Part shown: piece by piece, positions 54,050-63,281 of the stretch | Position numbering within the stretch: the stretch's first letter is position 1 | How the letters are laid out: each line of letters opens with the position of its first letter | From: Paenibacillus azoreducens | GTDB lineage: Bacteria > Bacillota > Bacilli > Paenibacillales > Paenibacillaceae | Length of the DNA stretch: 64,000 nucleotides | Assembly: GCF_021654775.1 (NCBI RefSeq) | Contig: NZ_AP025343.1 | Coordinates: forward strand, 7,252,153-7,316,152 | Direction: 5' to 3' | Program-made: the position numbers and the translations under genes | The notes under the pieces: model-generated | The model's input: only the letters and a program-made list of their open reading frames with translations | What the model was told of the DNA's origin: nothing | The model's database searches: none

Positions 54050-54778
54050 ATGCAGGGAACCATTTTGGTGGTGGATGACGAACAGCCCATTGCCGATATT
54101 TTGAAATTTAATTTGGAAAAAGAAGGTTATGAGGTCATCTGCACCTTTGATGGCGTGAGCGCGGTCGAAATGGCGGTTTCCATTCAGCCTGATTTGATGC
54201 TGCTGGATTTGATGCTTCCAGGTAAGGATGGGATGGATGTGTGCCGCGAGGTGCGTGCCCATGGCCTGCATATGCCAATCATTATGCTGACTGCCAAGGA
54301 TGGGGAAATCGACAAGGTGCTTGGACTTGAGCTTGGGGCGGATGATTATGTCACCAAACCGTTCAGCACGAGGGAGCTGCTTGCGCGGGTGAAGGCGCAG
54401 ATGCGGCGCCAAACCAAGCCGACGGGAACGGAGACCCCTGTTACAGCAGCAGAGCAGAAGCAGGGGATCCAGCTGTTCGACCTTTTCATAGATACGGATA
54501 TGTACATGGTGTACAAGGACGGAGAAGCGCTTGATCTGACGCATCGCGAGTATGAGCTGGTGTATTATATGGTCAAAAATGCCGGCAAAGTGATGACGCG
54601 GGAGCATTTGCTTCAGGCCGTATGGGGATTTGAATATTTCGGAGATGTTCGTACGGTGGATGTCACGATCCGCAGGCTGCGCGAGAAAATTGAGGAAAAT
54701 CCAAGCAAGCCGGAATATATTTTGACACGTCGGGGGCTTGGGTACGTGATGCGCAGCCCCAAAAACGGGGGCTTGTAA
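54050..54778 (+). CDS. walR: Response regulator WalR (YycF)
   Basis: Essential OmpR/PhoB-type regulator of cell-wall metabolism, 242 aa. The receiver domain has [24 protein letters not shown], phospho-acceptor D53 in [13 protein letters not shown] and the conserved K in DYVTKPF. The winged-helix DNA-binding domain is about 135-238, with [31 protein letters not shown] and [16 protein letters not shown] 54050, six bases after GGGGTGA, is preferred over the TTG just before it. A TGGTAAAAT extended -10 lies at 53997-54005. First gene of walR-walK-yycH-yycI-walJ. Confidence 0.97.
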   Translation: MQGTILVVDDEQPIADILKFNLEKEGYEVICTFDGVSAVEMAVSIQPDLMLLDLMLPGKDGMDVCREVRAHGLHMPIIMLTAKDGEIDKVLGLELGADDYVTKPFSTRELLARVKAQMRRQTKPTGTETPVTAAEQKQGIQLFDLFIDTDMYMVYKDGEALDLTHREYELVYYMVKNAGKVMTREHLLQAVWGFEYFGDVRTVDVTIRRLREKIEENPSKPEYILTRRGLGYVMRSPKNGGL

Positions 54779-56605
54779 ATGAAGTGGATCTCCTTTTTCC
54801 GCACGATTCAGGCGAAGCTGATCATCATATATGTGCTGCTCATTCTGATCGCCATGCAGCTTATCGGCGTTTATTTCGTGAGCGCCATGAAAAATTCGCT
54901 GACCCGGAATTTTACGCAGGACCTGCAGGAGAGAGCCGAGCTTCTGTCCGTACTGGCTGCAGAGAAACTGGAGAGCACCGCTGATACCGGAGAGAACAAT
55001 TCCGTAGAAAGCCTGGGTGCGATCGTCACGAATCTGTTTAATATGGACGGGGCGGAAATTCAAGTGCTGGATGCAAGCGGCAAGGTGCTGATTACATCCA
55101 ACCAGTCGCATATCGACTATGTGGGCCGCAAAAATACGCAGACCGTGGTCAGCCGCGCGCTTCAAGGCAGTAAAGACAATGAGGAGTACGTTATTGACGA
55201 GGACAATGTCCGCAAGATGGTCGTGGCCAAGCCGGTCTTTAACAAGGGCAAAATCGTAGGTGCGGTGTATATCGTCGCTTCGATGAAAGACCTGTACACA
55301 ACGATGGGACGGGTCAACAATATTTTTATTTCCGGGATTTTGCTGGCGCTCGGGCTGACGGCCGTGCTAGGCGTAATCCTCGCGCATACGATTACCCATC
55401 CGATCAAGGAAATGACGCGGCATGCCACGGCGGTGGCCGAAGGGGATTTCGGCCAGAAAATGCCCGTCTTCGGCAATGACGAAATCGGCCAGTTGAGCGA
55501 GGCTTTTAATTATATGACGACAAGGCTGCGCGAAGCACTGCTCGTAAATGAGGAGGAGAAAGAGAAGCTGGCCTCGATTCTCACCAATATGAGCGACGGC
55601 GTGATCGCGACGGATGAAGCGGGGCGGATTATTCTGGTCAACCGTCGCGCAGGTGCGATTCTGGACGTGGACGAAGAGGAACTTTCCGGCTGCGGCATCG
55701 CCGAGGTGCTTGGACTGAATCCTGAACAGACGCAGATGTTTACCGAGGGCACTTACGTGACAATGCTGCTGCAGATGAGCCCGGAGGAGGAGCGTTCCTC
55801 CATGATTCGGGTGACTTTTACGCCGATCCACCGGCGGGAATTTGGCATTACGGGTACGATTGCCGTGCTGCAGGATGTTACCGAGCAGGAGAAGCTCGAA
55901 GCGTCGCGGCGGGAATTCGTGGCGAACGTATCGCATGAGCTGCGGACGCCGCTTACGACGATCAAAAGTTACACTGAAGCGCTGGATGACGGCGCGCTGG
56001 ACGAGCCCGCGCTTGCGTCCCGGTTTGTCGGCGTCATTCAAAACGAGACAGGCCGGATGATCCGGCTCGTAACCGATCTGTTGCATTTGTCGCGGTTGGA
56101 TAACAAAGAAGCCCTTCTGCGCAAGCAGCCGACGGATGTACTGGAAATGCTTGAAGATGTGGCTGACCGGTTTGCTTTTCAAATGCAGCAGAAGGACATC
56201 CAGTCCGAGGTCAAAGTGGAGACTGAATTGCATAAAGCGCTTTGCGACCGCGACCAGATCGACCAAGTGCTGGACAATCTGGTATCCAACGCGATGAAAT
56301 ATACGCAATCCGGCGGAACCATTACGATGGGGGCGGAAGAAACAACGGGGAATCTGCTTGCCATTTTCGTGCAGGATTCGGGGATCGGCATTCCGAAAAA
56401 GGATTTGGACCGGATTTTCGAACGCTTCTACCGGGTTGACAAGGCGCGTTCCCGCAACATGGGCGGCACCGGACTTGGCTTGTCTATCGCCAGGGAAATC
56501 GTGTTGGCACATGGCGGGACGATTGCCATCCAATCCGATCTTGGCCAGGGAACAAAAGTCATATTTACGCTGCCGACGGCAGAGGCTGAGGGGGTGGCAA
56601 CATGA
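54779..56605 (+). CDS. walK: Sensor histidine kinase WalK (YycG)
   Basis: Essential membrane kinase partner of WalR, 608 aa. TM1 is about 11-31; the extracellular PAS-like domain about 32-180; TM2 about 183-203 (IFISGILLALGLTAVLGVIL). HAMP is about 204-256 (HPIKEMTRHATAVAEGDFGQKMP) and the cytoplasmic PAS about 262-370. HisKA carries H386 in FVANVSHELRTPLTTIKSYTEAL, and HATPase_c has DNLVSNAMKYT, DSGIGIPKKDLDRIFERFYRVD and GTGLGLSIAREIV. It starts immediately after the walR stop and overlaps yycH by four bases. The phosphatase threonine in HELRTPL is present. Confidence 0.97.
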   Translation: MKWISFFRTIQAKLIIIYVLLILIAMQLIGVYFVSAMKNSLTRNFTQDLQERAELLSVLAAEKLESTADTGENNSVESLGAIVTNLFNMDGAEIQVLDASGKVLITSNQSHIDYVGRKNTQTVVSRALQGSKDNEEYVIDEDNVRKMVVAKPVFNKGKIVGAVYIVASMKDLYTTMGRVNNIFISGILLALGLTAVLGVILAHTITHPIKEMTRHATAVAEGDFGQKMPVFGNDEIGQLSEAFNYMTTRLREALLVNEEEKEKLASILTNMSDGVIATDEAGRIILVNRRAGAILDVDEEELSGCGIAEVLGLNPEQTQMFTEGTYVTMLLQMSPEEERSSMIRVTFTPIHRREFGITGTIAVLQDVTEQEKLEASRREFVANVSHELRTPLTTIKSYTEALDDGALDEPALASRFVGVIQNETGRMIRLVTDLLHLSRLDNKEALLRKQPTDVLEMLEDVADRFAFQMQQKDIQSEVKVETELHKALCDRDQIDQVLDNLVSNAMKYTQSGGTITMGAEETTGNLLAIFVQDSGIGIPKKDLDRIFERFYRVDKARSRNMGGTGLGLSIAREIVLAHGGTIAIQSDLGQGTKVIFTLPTAEAEGVAT

Positions 56606-57879
56606 AGGAACGGATGAAGTCGATCCTCCTGCTGCTGCTCGTTTTGGGCAGCTTGGTGCAAAGCTATTACCTTATTTACCGTTTGCCGGGCAGCGATTCG
56701 GCGGCCAAGGCGATGAACAACTATATCAAAACAGACAATATGGGACCGCAGGATCGGGTTGAAAACCTGATTTATCCGGATAAGATGCTTCTTCATATGG
56801 GTGGAGGCAAACACACCGTCTTTTACCCGAATTCGACGTTTTATAAATTGATTTATACGCGCATCAAAGGGCGCGGCTTCGAAGGCTTTCAGCGGCGGTC
56901 CATGGAGAATATGGACTGGAATAAAATCCGCAGCGAAAATCCCGGCATTGAGCTGACTTTTGGTTCGGGTGTCCCGGTATCGATGCTGCAGCGGGTGATG
57001 CAGATCCAGCCCGATTCATTATTTGAAGCGGAGCGGATTAACCGGATCTGGATTTATAACGCGCCAAACGATTCCAAGGCGCATGCGCTGTTTTTCAGCA
57101 CGGAAGGCGACGTGGTGTATGAAGCCGGGAAGGTCGATTTAACCGTGCAAGACGTGCAGCAGCATGTCGATTTCGGCAAAAATTGGACCCCATATACGCT
57201 GTTAGGCTCGATTTATTTGCCGGAGAAGCCTGTCGATATGGTGGAGGCGAATGTGGGGATCGATTCTTATACGGTCGGTCAAATGCAGCAAAGCCTGTTT
57301 TTCGACCCGAGCATCACCCGATATATTCAGGAGAAGGACGGCTCGGAGATATATACGGACTCCAAACGCAGTTTGCAGGTGCGGCAGGAGCAGAAATGGA
57401 TGAGTTATACCGATCCGGCGGCACCGCCGTCCGGAGAAGTCAGCAGCAGCAAGGATATTTTGGCGGCGGTGGATTTTGTAAACGAACATGGCGGCTGGAA
57501 TGGCGTGTACAGGCTGGAATTGTCCGGCAACGGAAAGGAACAAAGCCAGATCGTATTTCAGCAGTATTTCGGTTCCTATCCGGTCCTGGATACGATGAAC
57601 TTCCATTACGGCACGATGAAGATGGAATTGCAGCAGGGCAATGTCTCCACTTATGAGCGCTCTTTGATTTATATGCAGGCGGGACAGCAGACGAAGCGGA
57701 TGAAAAAGCTGCCAGGCGGCGCAGAATTAAAGGCGATGATTATGGCGCTGGGCAAGGAGTCGCCGGTCGAGGATCTTTATCCGGCTTATTTGCCCGAACT
57801 GGAGAGCAAAAGCCTGAAGCTGATTCCGGTCTGGGCTGTGAGGCTTGCCAACGGGCAAATCCGGACGATTGGATTATAA
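56602..57879 (+). CDS. yycH: WalK regulator YycH (WalH)
   Basis: A 425-aa membrane-anchored extracytoplasmic protein that, with YycI, modulates WalK through its transmembrane helix in Bacillus. The N-terminal helix is about 6-25 (SILLLLLVLGSLVQSYYLIYRL), the rest is outside. Recognisable blocks are DKMLLHMGGGKHTVFYPNSTFY, ERINRIWIYNA and the C-terminal IPVWAVRLANGQIRTI. Sequence conservation in this family is low, so the call rests on topology, length and position between walK and yycI. A gap of 140 bp without terminator follows. Confidence 0.9.
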   Translation: MKERMKSILLLLLVLGSLVQSYYLIYRLPGSDSAAKAMNNYIKTDNMGPQDRVENLIYPDKMLLHMGGGKHTVFYPNSTFYKLIYTRIKGRGFEGFQRRSMENMDWNKIRSENPGIELTFGSGVPVSMLQRVMQIQPDSLFEAERINRIWIYNAPNDSKAHALFFSTEGDVVYEAGKVDLTVQDVQQHVDFGKNWTPYTLLGSIYLPEKPVDMVEANVGIDSYTVGQMQQSLFFDPSITRYIQEKDGSEIYTDSKRSLQVRQEQKWMSYTDPAAPPSGEVSSSKDILAAVDFVNEHGGWNGVYRLELSGNGKEQSQIVFQQYFGSYPVLDTMNFHYGTMKMELQQGNVSTYERSLIYMQAGQQTKRMKKLPGGAELKAMIMALGKESPVEDLYPAYLPELESKSLKLIPVWAVRLANGQIRTIGL

Positions 57880-58019
57880 TGCGTGTTCAAAAAGGTCGGC
57901 GTTCAGCACCGAGGATTATGCTTTTTTCAAAACGCTTCAGTTGAATGAGGCTTGGGACGTCAGGAGCGAAGTTGCATGTATGTTAGCGTGATTTCAATAG
58001 AGGCAAAGGAGGCGAACAA

Positions 58020-58823
58020 ATGGATTGGGGACGGGCCAAAAACGTGCTGATTTATGCTTTTTTGCTGCTGAACCTGGTGTTGGGCTATCAGCTGTGGAAC
58101 GACGTGCGCGAGCAGGCGGACACCAGTCTGGATTTCGCCTCCTTGTCTGAGAGCACGCAAAAGGTCATGAAGGAAAAATCGATCCAGCTGCTGTGCCAAA
58201 TTCCAAGCATAACGCCGCAGCTCCCCAAAATTACGTATCAATATTTGAACGGGGAAAATATAGGACCACAGATTGGATTGGAAGATAAAATCGAAAGCCA
58301 GTTGATATTCAGGGATAAAGATTTGGTCAGTGCCTTAAAGGGGCCGATTCCGCAAATCGGAAACTACCAATATGACCCGCAGGGCAGCGAATATATGACC
58401 AAAAGCGAAATGGAGCGGGTTAAAGAGGCCGGGGCTGCCGGACGTTTTGTGATGCATGCGCTGGTGGACCAGAAGTGGCCGCTTTTTAACGATCAACTGG
58501 AGCTGTTCTACAGCGAGCAGCGGATCATAGCCTATCGATATTCGCCGATTCAGATTGTGACATCGGGTACGGGGGATGAAGAGAGTCAGAAAATGATGCC
58601 GGCAAGCAACGCGCTTAAAACGCTGGTGGAGCGGCATATTCCTCCGGGTTCGGCGATCAAGGACATACAGCTTGGGTATTACGGACAGGTATATAACTCG
58701 GAAAGCCAGATAGCCGCACCGTCGTGGCGGTTCACATTGGAAAGCGGAGAGATGTATTATGTCCAGGGCATCAGCGGGGATGTTACGGTGACCAGCCCGA
58801 AGAGCGAGAAAGAAAAGGAGTAA
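58020..58823 (+). CDS. yycI: WalK regulator YycI (WalI)
   Basis: A 267-aa single-pass protein of the two-component regulatory system-associated YycI family. The N-terminus is WGRAKNVLIYAFLLLNLVLGYQLWNDV, as in other YycI proteins. The extracellular part ends in a domain whose last segment (SPSWRFTLESGEMYYVQGISGDV-type) resembles the PepSY-like fold of YycH/YycI. AAAGGAGG lies 9 bases before the ATG. It probably forms a complex with YycH and WalK. walJ begins 5 bp after its stop. Confidence 0.93.
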   Translation: MDWGRAKNVLIYAFLLLNLVLGYQLWNDVREQADTSLDFASLSESTQKVMKEKSIQLLCQIPSITPQLPKITYQYLNGENIGPQIGLEDKIESQLIFRDKDLVSALKGPIPQIGNYQYDPQGSEYMTKSEMERVKEAGAAGRFVMHALVDQKWPLFNDQLELFYSEQRIIAYRYSPIQIVTSGTGDEESQKMMPASNALKTLVERHIPPGSAIKDIQLGYYGQVYNSESQIAAPSWRFTLESGEMYYVQGISGDVTVTSPKSEKEKE

Positions 58824-58828
58824 GGGGA

Positions 58829-59635
58829 ATGGGGATATCTTTTACAGTGCTGTCCAGCGGTTCGACAGGCAATGCAACCGTGGTCAGAAATGAAGAAACG
58901 ACGTTGATGATCGATGCCGGTCTCAGCGCCAAGCGGATCGATGAGCTGATGAAGGAGCGGGAAGTGACGGGTGAAGAAATTGACGGTATCCTTGTCACCC
59001 ACGAGCATTCCGATCATATCAAAGGCCTTGGCGCCGTAGCGCGTAAATATGATTTACCGATCTACGCCAACGAAAAGACATGGGAAGCGATGGAGAAATC
59101 GATCGGGAAAATCGCCGAGGAAAAACGGATCGTTATGGACACCGGCGAAGTGCGTGACTTTAGTTCGCTGCGCGTGGAATCCTTTGGCATTTCGCATGAT
59201 GCGGCCGAGCCGGTCGGGTATTGTTTTTATGAAGGAAATGAGAAACTCAGCGTAGTAACGGATCTCGGTTATATGAGCGACAAAGTAAAGCAGGCCATCA
59301 GCGGTTCAGATGTGTTGGTCCTCGAATCGAACCATGATATCGAGATGCTGCGCATGGGCAGATATCCTTGGAATATCAAACGCCGCATTTTGGGCGACAA
59401 AGGCCACTTATCAAATATAGATGCAGGCGAAGCGTTAAGCGAACTGCTGACAGGTGATCTGAAACGGACCTATTTGGCACATCTCAGCCGCGACCATAAC
59501 ATGATGGATTTGGCAAAAATGACGGTGCGTGACAGCATGGAGGAGCGCGGCTGTTTTTATAAAGACAGCGAATTCAAGTTATGCGATACGTATTACGACC
59601 GCGCTACACCATGGGATAAGGTGAGTGAACCATAA
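58829..59635 (+). CDS. walJ: MBL-fold hydrolase WalJ (YycJ)
   Basis: Metallo-beta-lactamase-fold protein, 268 aa, cytoplasmic, linked to coordination of cell wall and DNA replication in relatives. It opens ISFTVLSSGSTGNATVV. The metal-binding motif is THEHSDHIKG (about 53-62), with further ligands in FGISHDAAEPVGYCF, VVTDLGYM and the C-terminal YLAHLSRDHN. It is full length. Its start follows AAAAGGAGTAAGGGG within the yycI stop region. Its 3' end overlaps the convergent small gene at 59604 by 32 bases. Confidence 0.95.
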   Translation: MGISFTVLSSGSTGNATVVRNEETTLMIDAGLSAKRIDELMKEREVTGEEIDGILVTHEHSDHIKGLGAVARKYDLPIYANEKTWEAMEKSIGKIAEEKRIVMDTGEVRDFSSLRVESFGISHDAAEPVGYCFYEGNEKLSVVTDLGYMSDKVKQAISGSDVLVLESNHDIEMLRMGRYPWNIKRRILGDKGHLSNIDAGEALSELLTGDLKRTYLAHLSRDHNMMDLAKMTVRDSMEERGCFYKDSEFKLCDTYYDRATPWDKVSEP

Positions 59636-59813
59636 ACTGGTCGAGTTCGGCCGCCTTCCTCTCCACTTCTTCCCGGGTGAGGATGCCCTTGTCAATCAGC
59701 AGTTCCACGATCGTGCTGAGGGCAAGGGTATTGCGGTAATGCTCGTCCTTCAAATCTCCAAGCTTGGCCATCATTTGCACATAGTCCATACCGGATGGAA
59801 ATCGTTCGATCAT
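59604..59813 (-). CDS. Small conserved-looking protein of unknown function, convergent with walJ
   Basis: A 69-aa soluble protein. It has GAGGAGG eight bases before its ATG, which argues that it is real. The sequence MIERFPSGMDYVQMMAKLGDLKDEHYRN... followed by LIDKGILTREEVERKAAELDQF looks like a helical protein; the GILTREEVERKAAELD stretch resembles the short helical segment common in several enzyme accessory subunits, but I do not recognise the family. Tail-to-tail overlap with walJ by 32 bases. Confidence 0.7.
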   Translation of the reverse strand: MIERFPSGMDYVQMMAKLGDLKDEHYRNTLALSTIVELLIDKGILTREEVERKAAELDQFMVHSPYPMV

Positions 59814-59835
59814 ATGTTTTTCCTCCTCATATTGT

Positions 59836-60641
59836 TTTATTGCTCCTCTTAACTAGCGTTTCCCAAAAGATCTTATCAAATTCCATAAATCACCATCATT
59901 TGTTTTCCGAAATCGATTGGGTCCGGCCGCGTTGATGTGGTACAATGATCTGTACCGGAAAAGCTTGAAATACCTTGCCAGATCTGGGCTTGCGACGGCT
60001 CTGTATCCCTGTGTTAGCGGAGAATTTGAGTCTGTAAAGTGGTCAGAATAAGCTTTTTGCGGAACATTTTAAAATGATAGAATCAACCCGGCCAAACCAT
60101 TTCTACGATTATGAGCATGATTTTTTACGACATGATGTCCGGGTGTTTTGAAAATGCGTTGATAGATTTCTTTAATATTCTAGTATTCAAAAGACCGGAA
60201 TATTCCTGTTATAAGAGATTTTGTTTTGAATAAATAGAAAACAGTTTTTTTCTTGGACTTTTTTCCAACATTCCGCTTAGGAAGGGCCCTTTTTGGGTGA
60301 ATAAAAAATAAAGGAAAATATACATGAAACCTTTGGGGTTATCCGATAGTTTATATTAGAGGAACGTTTTTTTGATGTATTAGCAGTGGTTTCTCTTGCG
60401 ATTTCCGGATGTGGTTTCTATTTAATGACTTTTGCACTACAGAAAAAACAGCGCCCAAAAGGTAATCTTTAGGTATAGAATGGATTTTTTCTAATAGTCT
60501 TAATAGGGAAGGTTGATTGAATCGTTCAAAAAGCGGATGATTTCGCAGAGCCGAATGCTATGACCGGGCAAAGAAAACTGAAATGGAAGGTACATACCTT
60601 ACAGAGGTGTTTGAAAATATACGCTGCTGCATTGATTTCGG
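59836..60641 (+). other. Gene-free region upstream of htrA
   Basis: An 806-bp AT-rich stretch without a credible gene. The best promoter-like match is TTGAAA (60148-60153), 17-bp spacer, TTTAAT (60171-60176), about 490 bp before htrA. If used, htrA would have a very long leader or the promoter would serve a small RNA. No terminator or recognisable RNA structure was found. Confidence 0.35.
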
Positions 60642-60668
60642 GTGCGTGAACAAAGGGGAGAGGATCAT

Positions 60669-61913
60669 ATGGGGCTGTTTCACGACGATTTTTATTCGAC
60701 GAAGGTGTCGAAAAGCAGACAGGGATTCCGCAGAGCCCGCAGAACGCGGGTTGTTTGGCCCAAATCGAGGAGAAGCCGCGGGCTTTCGACGCTGCAGATC
60801 GCCACGCTTAGTTCGATTATTAGTGCATTTGTAGCGGTGCTGCTGTTCAGTATGATCATGGGTTTGCCCGCTCCCGGCAAAGAAGCTGCCATTGTCAGCG
60901 CGATTGGCTCCAAACGGATGGAAACAGCCGATCCTTATGAGCGCCTAATCCAGGCTGCCGCCAAGGTGCGGCCGACCGTGGTCAGCATTGTCAATTACAA
61001 AGACGGCAAGAAGGCCAGAAACAAGCTGGATGATTCGGCTTTGGGGTCTGGCGTGATTTTCAAAATAGATCAAGGGCAAGCTTTTATCATTACCAACAAT
61101 CATGTCATTGAAGGCGCGCAAGAGCTCGAAGCGGTGACCGTTAACGGCGAAATGAAAAAAGCGAAGCTTGTCGGCGCCGACAAGGTTAACGATATTGCCG
61201 TTCTCTCCGTAGATGGTAAAGATATTAAAGCCGTGGCGGAGATGGGCGATTCCAGAAAGCTGCAGCTTGGGGAAACCGTGCTTGCGATCGGAAATCCGCT
61301 TGGACTTGGAGATACGCTTACCTCCGGCATTGTCAGCTATACGAACCGGATTGTGCCGGTTTCGCTGAACCAGGACGGCGTCTATGATTGGGAACAGGAA
61401 GTTATCCAGACGGATGCGGCCATTAACGAAGGCAACAGCGGTGGGGCGCTTGTCGATTTGAACGGCAAAGTGATCGGTATCAACACGATGAAAATCGCCG
61501 ATACCGGCGTGGAAGGCCTGGGCTTCGCCATCCCGGTGGATCAGGTGATGAATACGGTGAATGAGTTGATGACCCATGGCAAAATCGCCCGTCCGTATAT
61601 CGGGATTTATTCGATGGATTTGGACAATTCCTATGCTCCGCTCGACGAGGATCAGCTTAAAGATTTGAAACTGCCCAAGGATGTCAAAGACGGGGTTGTC
61701 GTACTGGATGTCGTTGGTCCGGCGGAAGAGGCAGGTCTGAAATTAAATGACGTCGTCGTGAAATTCAATGACGAACCGATTCCGTCAACGCTTGAAATGA
61801 AGAAATTCCTGTATGATAAAGTCAAAATTGGCGACACCGTAAAGGTAACCTACTACCGTGACGGCAAGGAGCAAAGCGTAAACGTGAAACTGGCGGAGAA
61901 ACCGGATCAATAA
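60669..61913 (+). CDS. htrA: HtrA/DegP-family membrane-anchored serine protease
   Basis: Trypsin-like quality-control protease (YycK/HtrC position), 414 aa. A basic cytoplasmic N-terminus (RRARRTRVVWPKSRRSRG) precedes one helix (about 45-66). The protease domain is about 90-290, with catalytic triad H145 (NNHVIEGA), D175 (VNDIAVLSVD) and S257 (NEGNSGGAL). One PDZ domain is about 310-405 (GVVVLDVVGPAEEAGLKLNDVVVKFNDEPI). The ATG at 60669 is preceded by AAAGGGGAGAGG; an in-frame GTG 27 bases upstream lacks a good site. It is the usual last member of the wal gene neighbourhood. Confidence 0.96.
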   Translation: MGLFHDDFYSTKVSKSRQGFRRARRTRVVWPKSRRSRGLSTLQIATLSSIISAFVAVLLFSMIMGLPAPGKEAAIVSAIGSKRMETADPYERLIQAAAKVRPTVVSIVNYKDGKKARNKLDDSALGSGVIFKIDQGQAFIITNNHVIEGAQELEAVTVNGEMKKAKLVGADKVNDIAVLSVDGKDIKAVAEMGDSRKLQLGETVLAIGNPLGLGDTLTSGIVSYTNRIVPVSLNQDGVYDWEQEVIQTDAAINEGNSGGALVDLNGKVIGINTMKIADTGVEGLGFAIPVDQVMNTVNELMTHGKIARPYIGIYSMDLDNSYAPLDEDQLKDLKLPKDVKDGVVVLDVVGPAEEAGLKLNDVVVKFNDEPIPSTLEMKKFLYDKVKIGDTVKVTYYRDGKEQSVNVKLAEKPDQ

Positions 61914-62180
61914 GTTTGTTGCGAGCTCATTGACGTTCGACCGGCTTTCGGCGGACAACGCGATAGTCAACTCGGCATATTTTCAGGTGTCGACGACATC
62001 TATTTTCATAAAAGAGGATTTGTCGGAGAGAAGAAAACTCGAATGACTGACTTCATTCGGTGGCAGGTTATATTCGTAAAGCCATCATGCGGCTTTTGTA
62101 ATACGGATGCTTTTTCCTGGTGGAGAAGGGAATAGCCTTGAGAAAAACAGGTGTGCGAAATAGTCGAAAAAGGGCTATAA

Positions 62181-62378
62181 TCAGTTAAGTTGAACTAAAG
62201 AAAAGCATAGGGGATAGGCAAAAGGGAGAAATGATTCTGGAGAAGCGAAGCGTTCGCCTTTGTGATCGGATTTCAACCATGAAAGTATAAATCAAAGAAA
62301 TCTGGGAGCAACAGCGATCGAAAGAACATTTCACCCGGCTGCCTACATCCGTGCAAATCATTGGTTCAACTTATATAG
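62181..62378. mobile_element. MITE-like element, copy B
   Basis: Second copy of the element at 7552-7753, in the same orientation. The right end is the same GTTCAACTTATATAG (62364-62378). The left end retains TTAAGTTGAAC (62185-62195) but has diverged further out. The interior shares GGGATAGGCAA, GCGTTCGCCTTTGTGA, AAATCAAAGAAATCTG and GCAACAGCGATCGAAAGAAC. It is non-coding and lies in the htrA-rlmH gap. Confidence 0.75.
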
Positions 62379-62473
62379 TTAAGACAAGTCGGTTGCTAAA
62401 AGGCTGTAATGGCTTATCAATCGGCTCCGACAGATGATTACCGTGTGCAGCGTTAGAAGGGATGCTTTCATTT

Positions 62474-62641
62474 ATGTATGTAGTATGCAAAGAACATTTG
62501 GAGCTTGCCATTGATATGTTTGTCGATGAATACGAGGATGCTCCGGACGTCGTGGACTTGAAGGATACGGAGTTTTCCGATTGGGATCCGCCGGTGCAGT
62601 GTGCGCATTGCGAGCAGGCAGGCAAGTTTCTGGTGGTTTAA
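62474..62641 (+). CDS. CxxH/CxxC small protein (BA_5709 family)
   Basis: A 55-aa protein starting MYVVCKEHLELAIDMFVDEY and ending VQCAHCEQAGKFLVV. It has C5xxH8 near the N-terminus and C44xxC47 near the C-terminus, a likely zinc knuckle (family of CxxH/CxxC proteins found between htrA and rlmH in Bacillales). AGAAGGGATG lies about 10 bases upstream of the ATG. The centre is very acidic (DEYEDAPDVVDLKDTEFSDWD). A strong terminator follows 20 bp downstream. The function is unknown. Confidence 0.88.
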   Translation: MYVVCKEHLELAIDMFVDEYEDAPDVVDLKDTEFSDWDPPVQCAHCEQAGKFLVV

Positions 62642-62661
62642 ACACAAGGGGAACAGGAGAG

Positions 62662-62692
62662 AAAGGAGCGTGGAGGCACGCTCCTTTTTTTT
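62662..62692 (+). terminator. Terminator of the CxxH/CxxC gene
   Basis: AAAGGAGCGTG-GAGG-CACGCTCCTTT, a perfect stem, followed by a run of T. Confidence 0.92.
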
Positions 62693-62796
62693 GAAGATAA
62701 TAGAGGGTGGCTAGGTAAAACCAGGTACCATGTGAAGTTAGTTTGCGCGGCAGCCCGATTGGCCCGGGAGACAATGCGCTCTTTTCAGAGGTGAAA

Positions 62797-62974
62797 GTTG
62801 CAAAAGTGCATCTTTTTTAGCGTTCCAGGCAACTATGGCTAGAAAGCTTGCAAAAGTGCATCTTTTCCCCCGCTTTTAGACATAAACAGACGATTCGTGG
62901 TCAAATTGATGTATTTTCGCAACAATTTTGCATTTCATGCTATAAAAGGCCTGAAAAGGATGCACTTTCGCAAC
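62797..62974. repeat. Palindromic four-module element with 50-bp period (type II)
   Basis: TTGCAAAAGTGCATCTTTT occurs twice in direct orientation (62798-62816, 62848-62866), 50 bp apart. Two inverted relatives follow at 62903-62922 (degenerate, ...GATGTATTTTCGCAA) and 62954-62973 (AAAAGGATGCACTTTCGCAA), 51 bp apart. The sequence is unrelated to the 51928 element but the layout is the same. It is non-coding, in the 589-bp gap before rlmH, which otherwise holds only the 16-bp palindrome CTGATCACATGATCAG near 62983. Confidence 0.8.
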
Positions 62975-63281
62975 ATTTTCCTGATCACATGATCAGCTGT
63001 CTGCAAAAGCTTGCGCCCTGAATCCATTTCATAATGGATGTATATCGAATGCTTGACCTAGATATTGGATCAACCAGCGGTTGACATTATGAAATTGATT
63101 CCATTTGCAAGTTTTTCATTGGAAAGGGGCGAAAGTGCGGGAAAAAGATGCAGATTAGCAGGCTTTTTATCATATCTCTTGTCACTTATAAAGCGGCCAT
63201 ACCTTTCCTCGCTAAATGACGGATGGGGTCCGCAGATATTTACCATAATAGATGACATTAGCGTAAGACGGAGGACATATC

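Noticed and set aside
53855..55165. 436-codon minus-strand frame opposite walR and the start of walK
   Set aside because: Antisense shadow of essential, fully conserved genes; composition is His/Gln/Arg-rich and no motif is present. The same applies to long antisense frames at 45229-46752, 47866-48990 and 55367-56533.
60583..60834. 83-codon frame overlapping the htrA start
   Set aside because: Out of frame with htrA, covers its conserved N-terminal coding DNA, and no motif is present.
62797..62974. CRISPR-like or iteron-type origin repeats
   Set aside because: Four modules in inverted pairs with no replication gene or AT-rich melting region; the layout fits a palindromic repeat element better.
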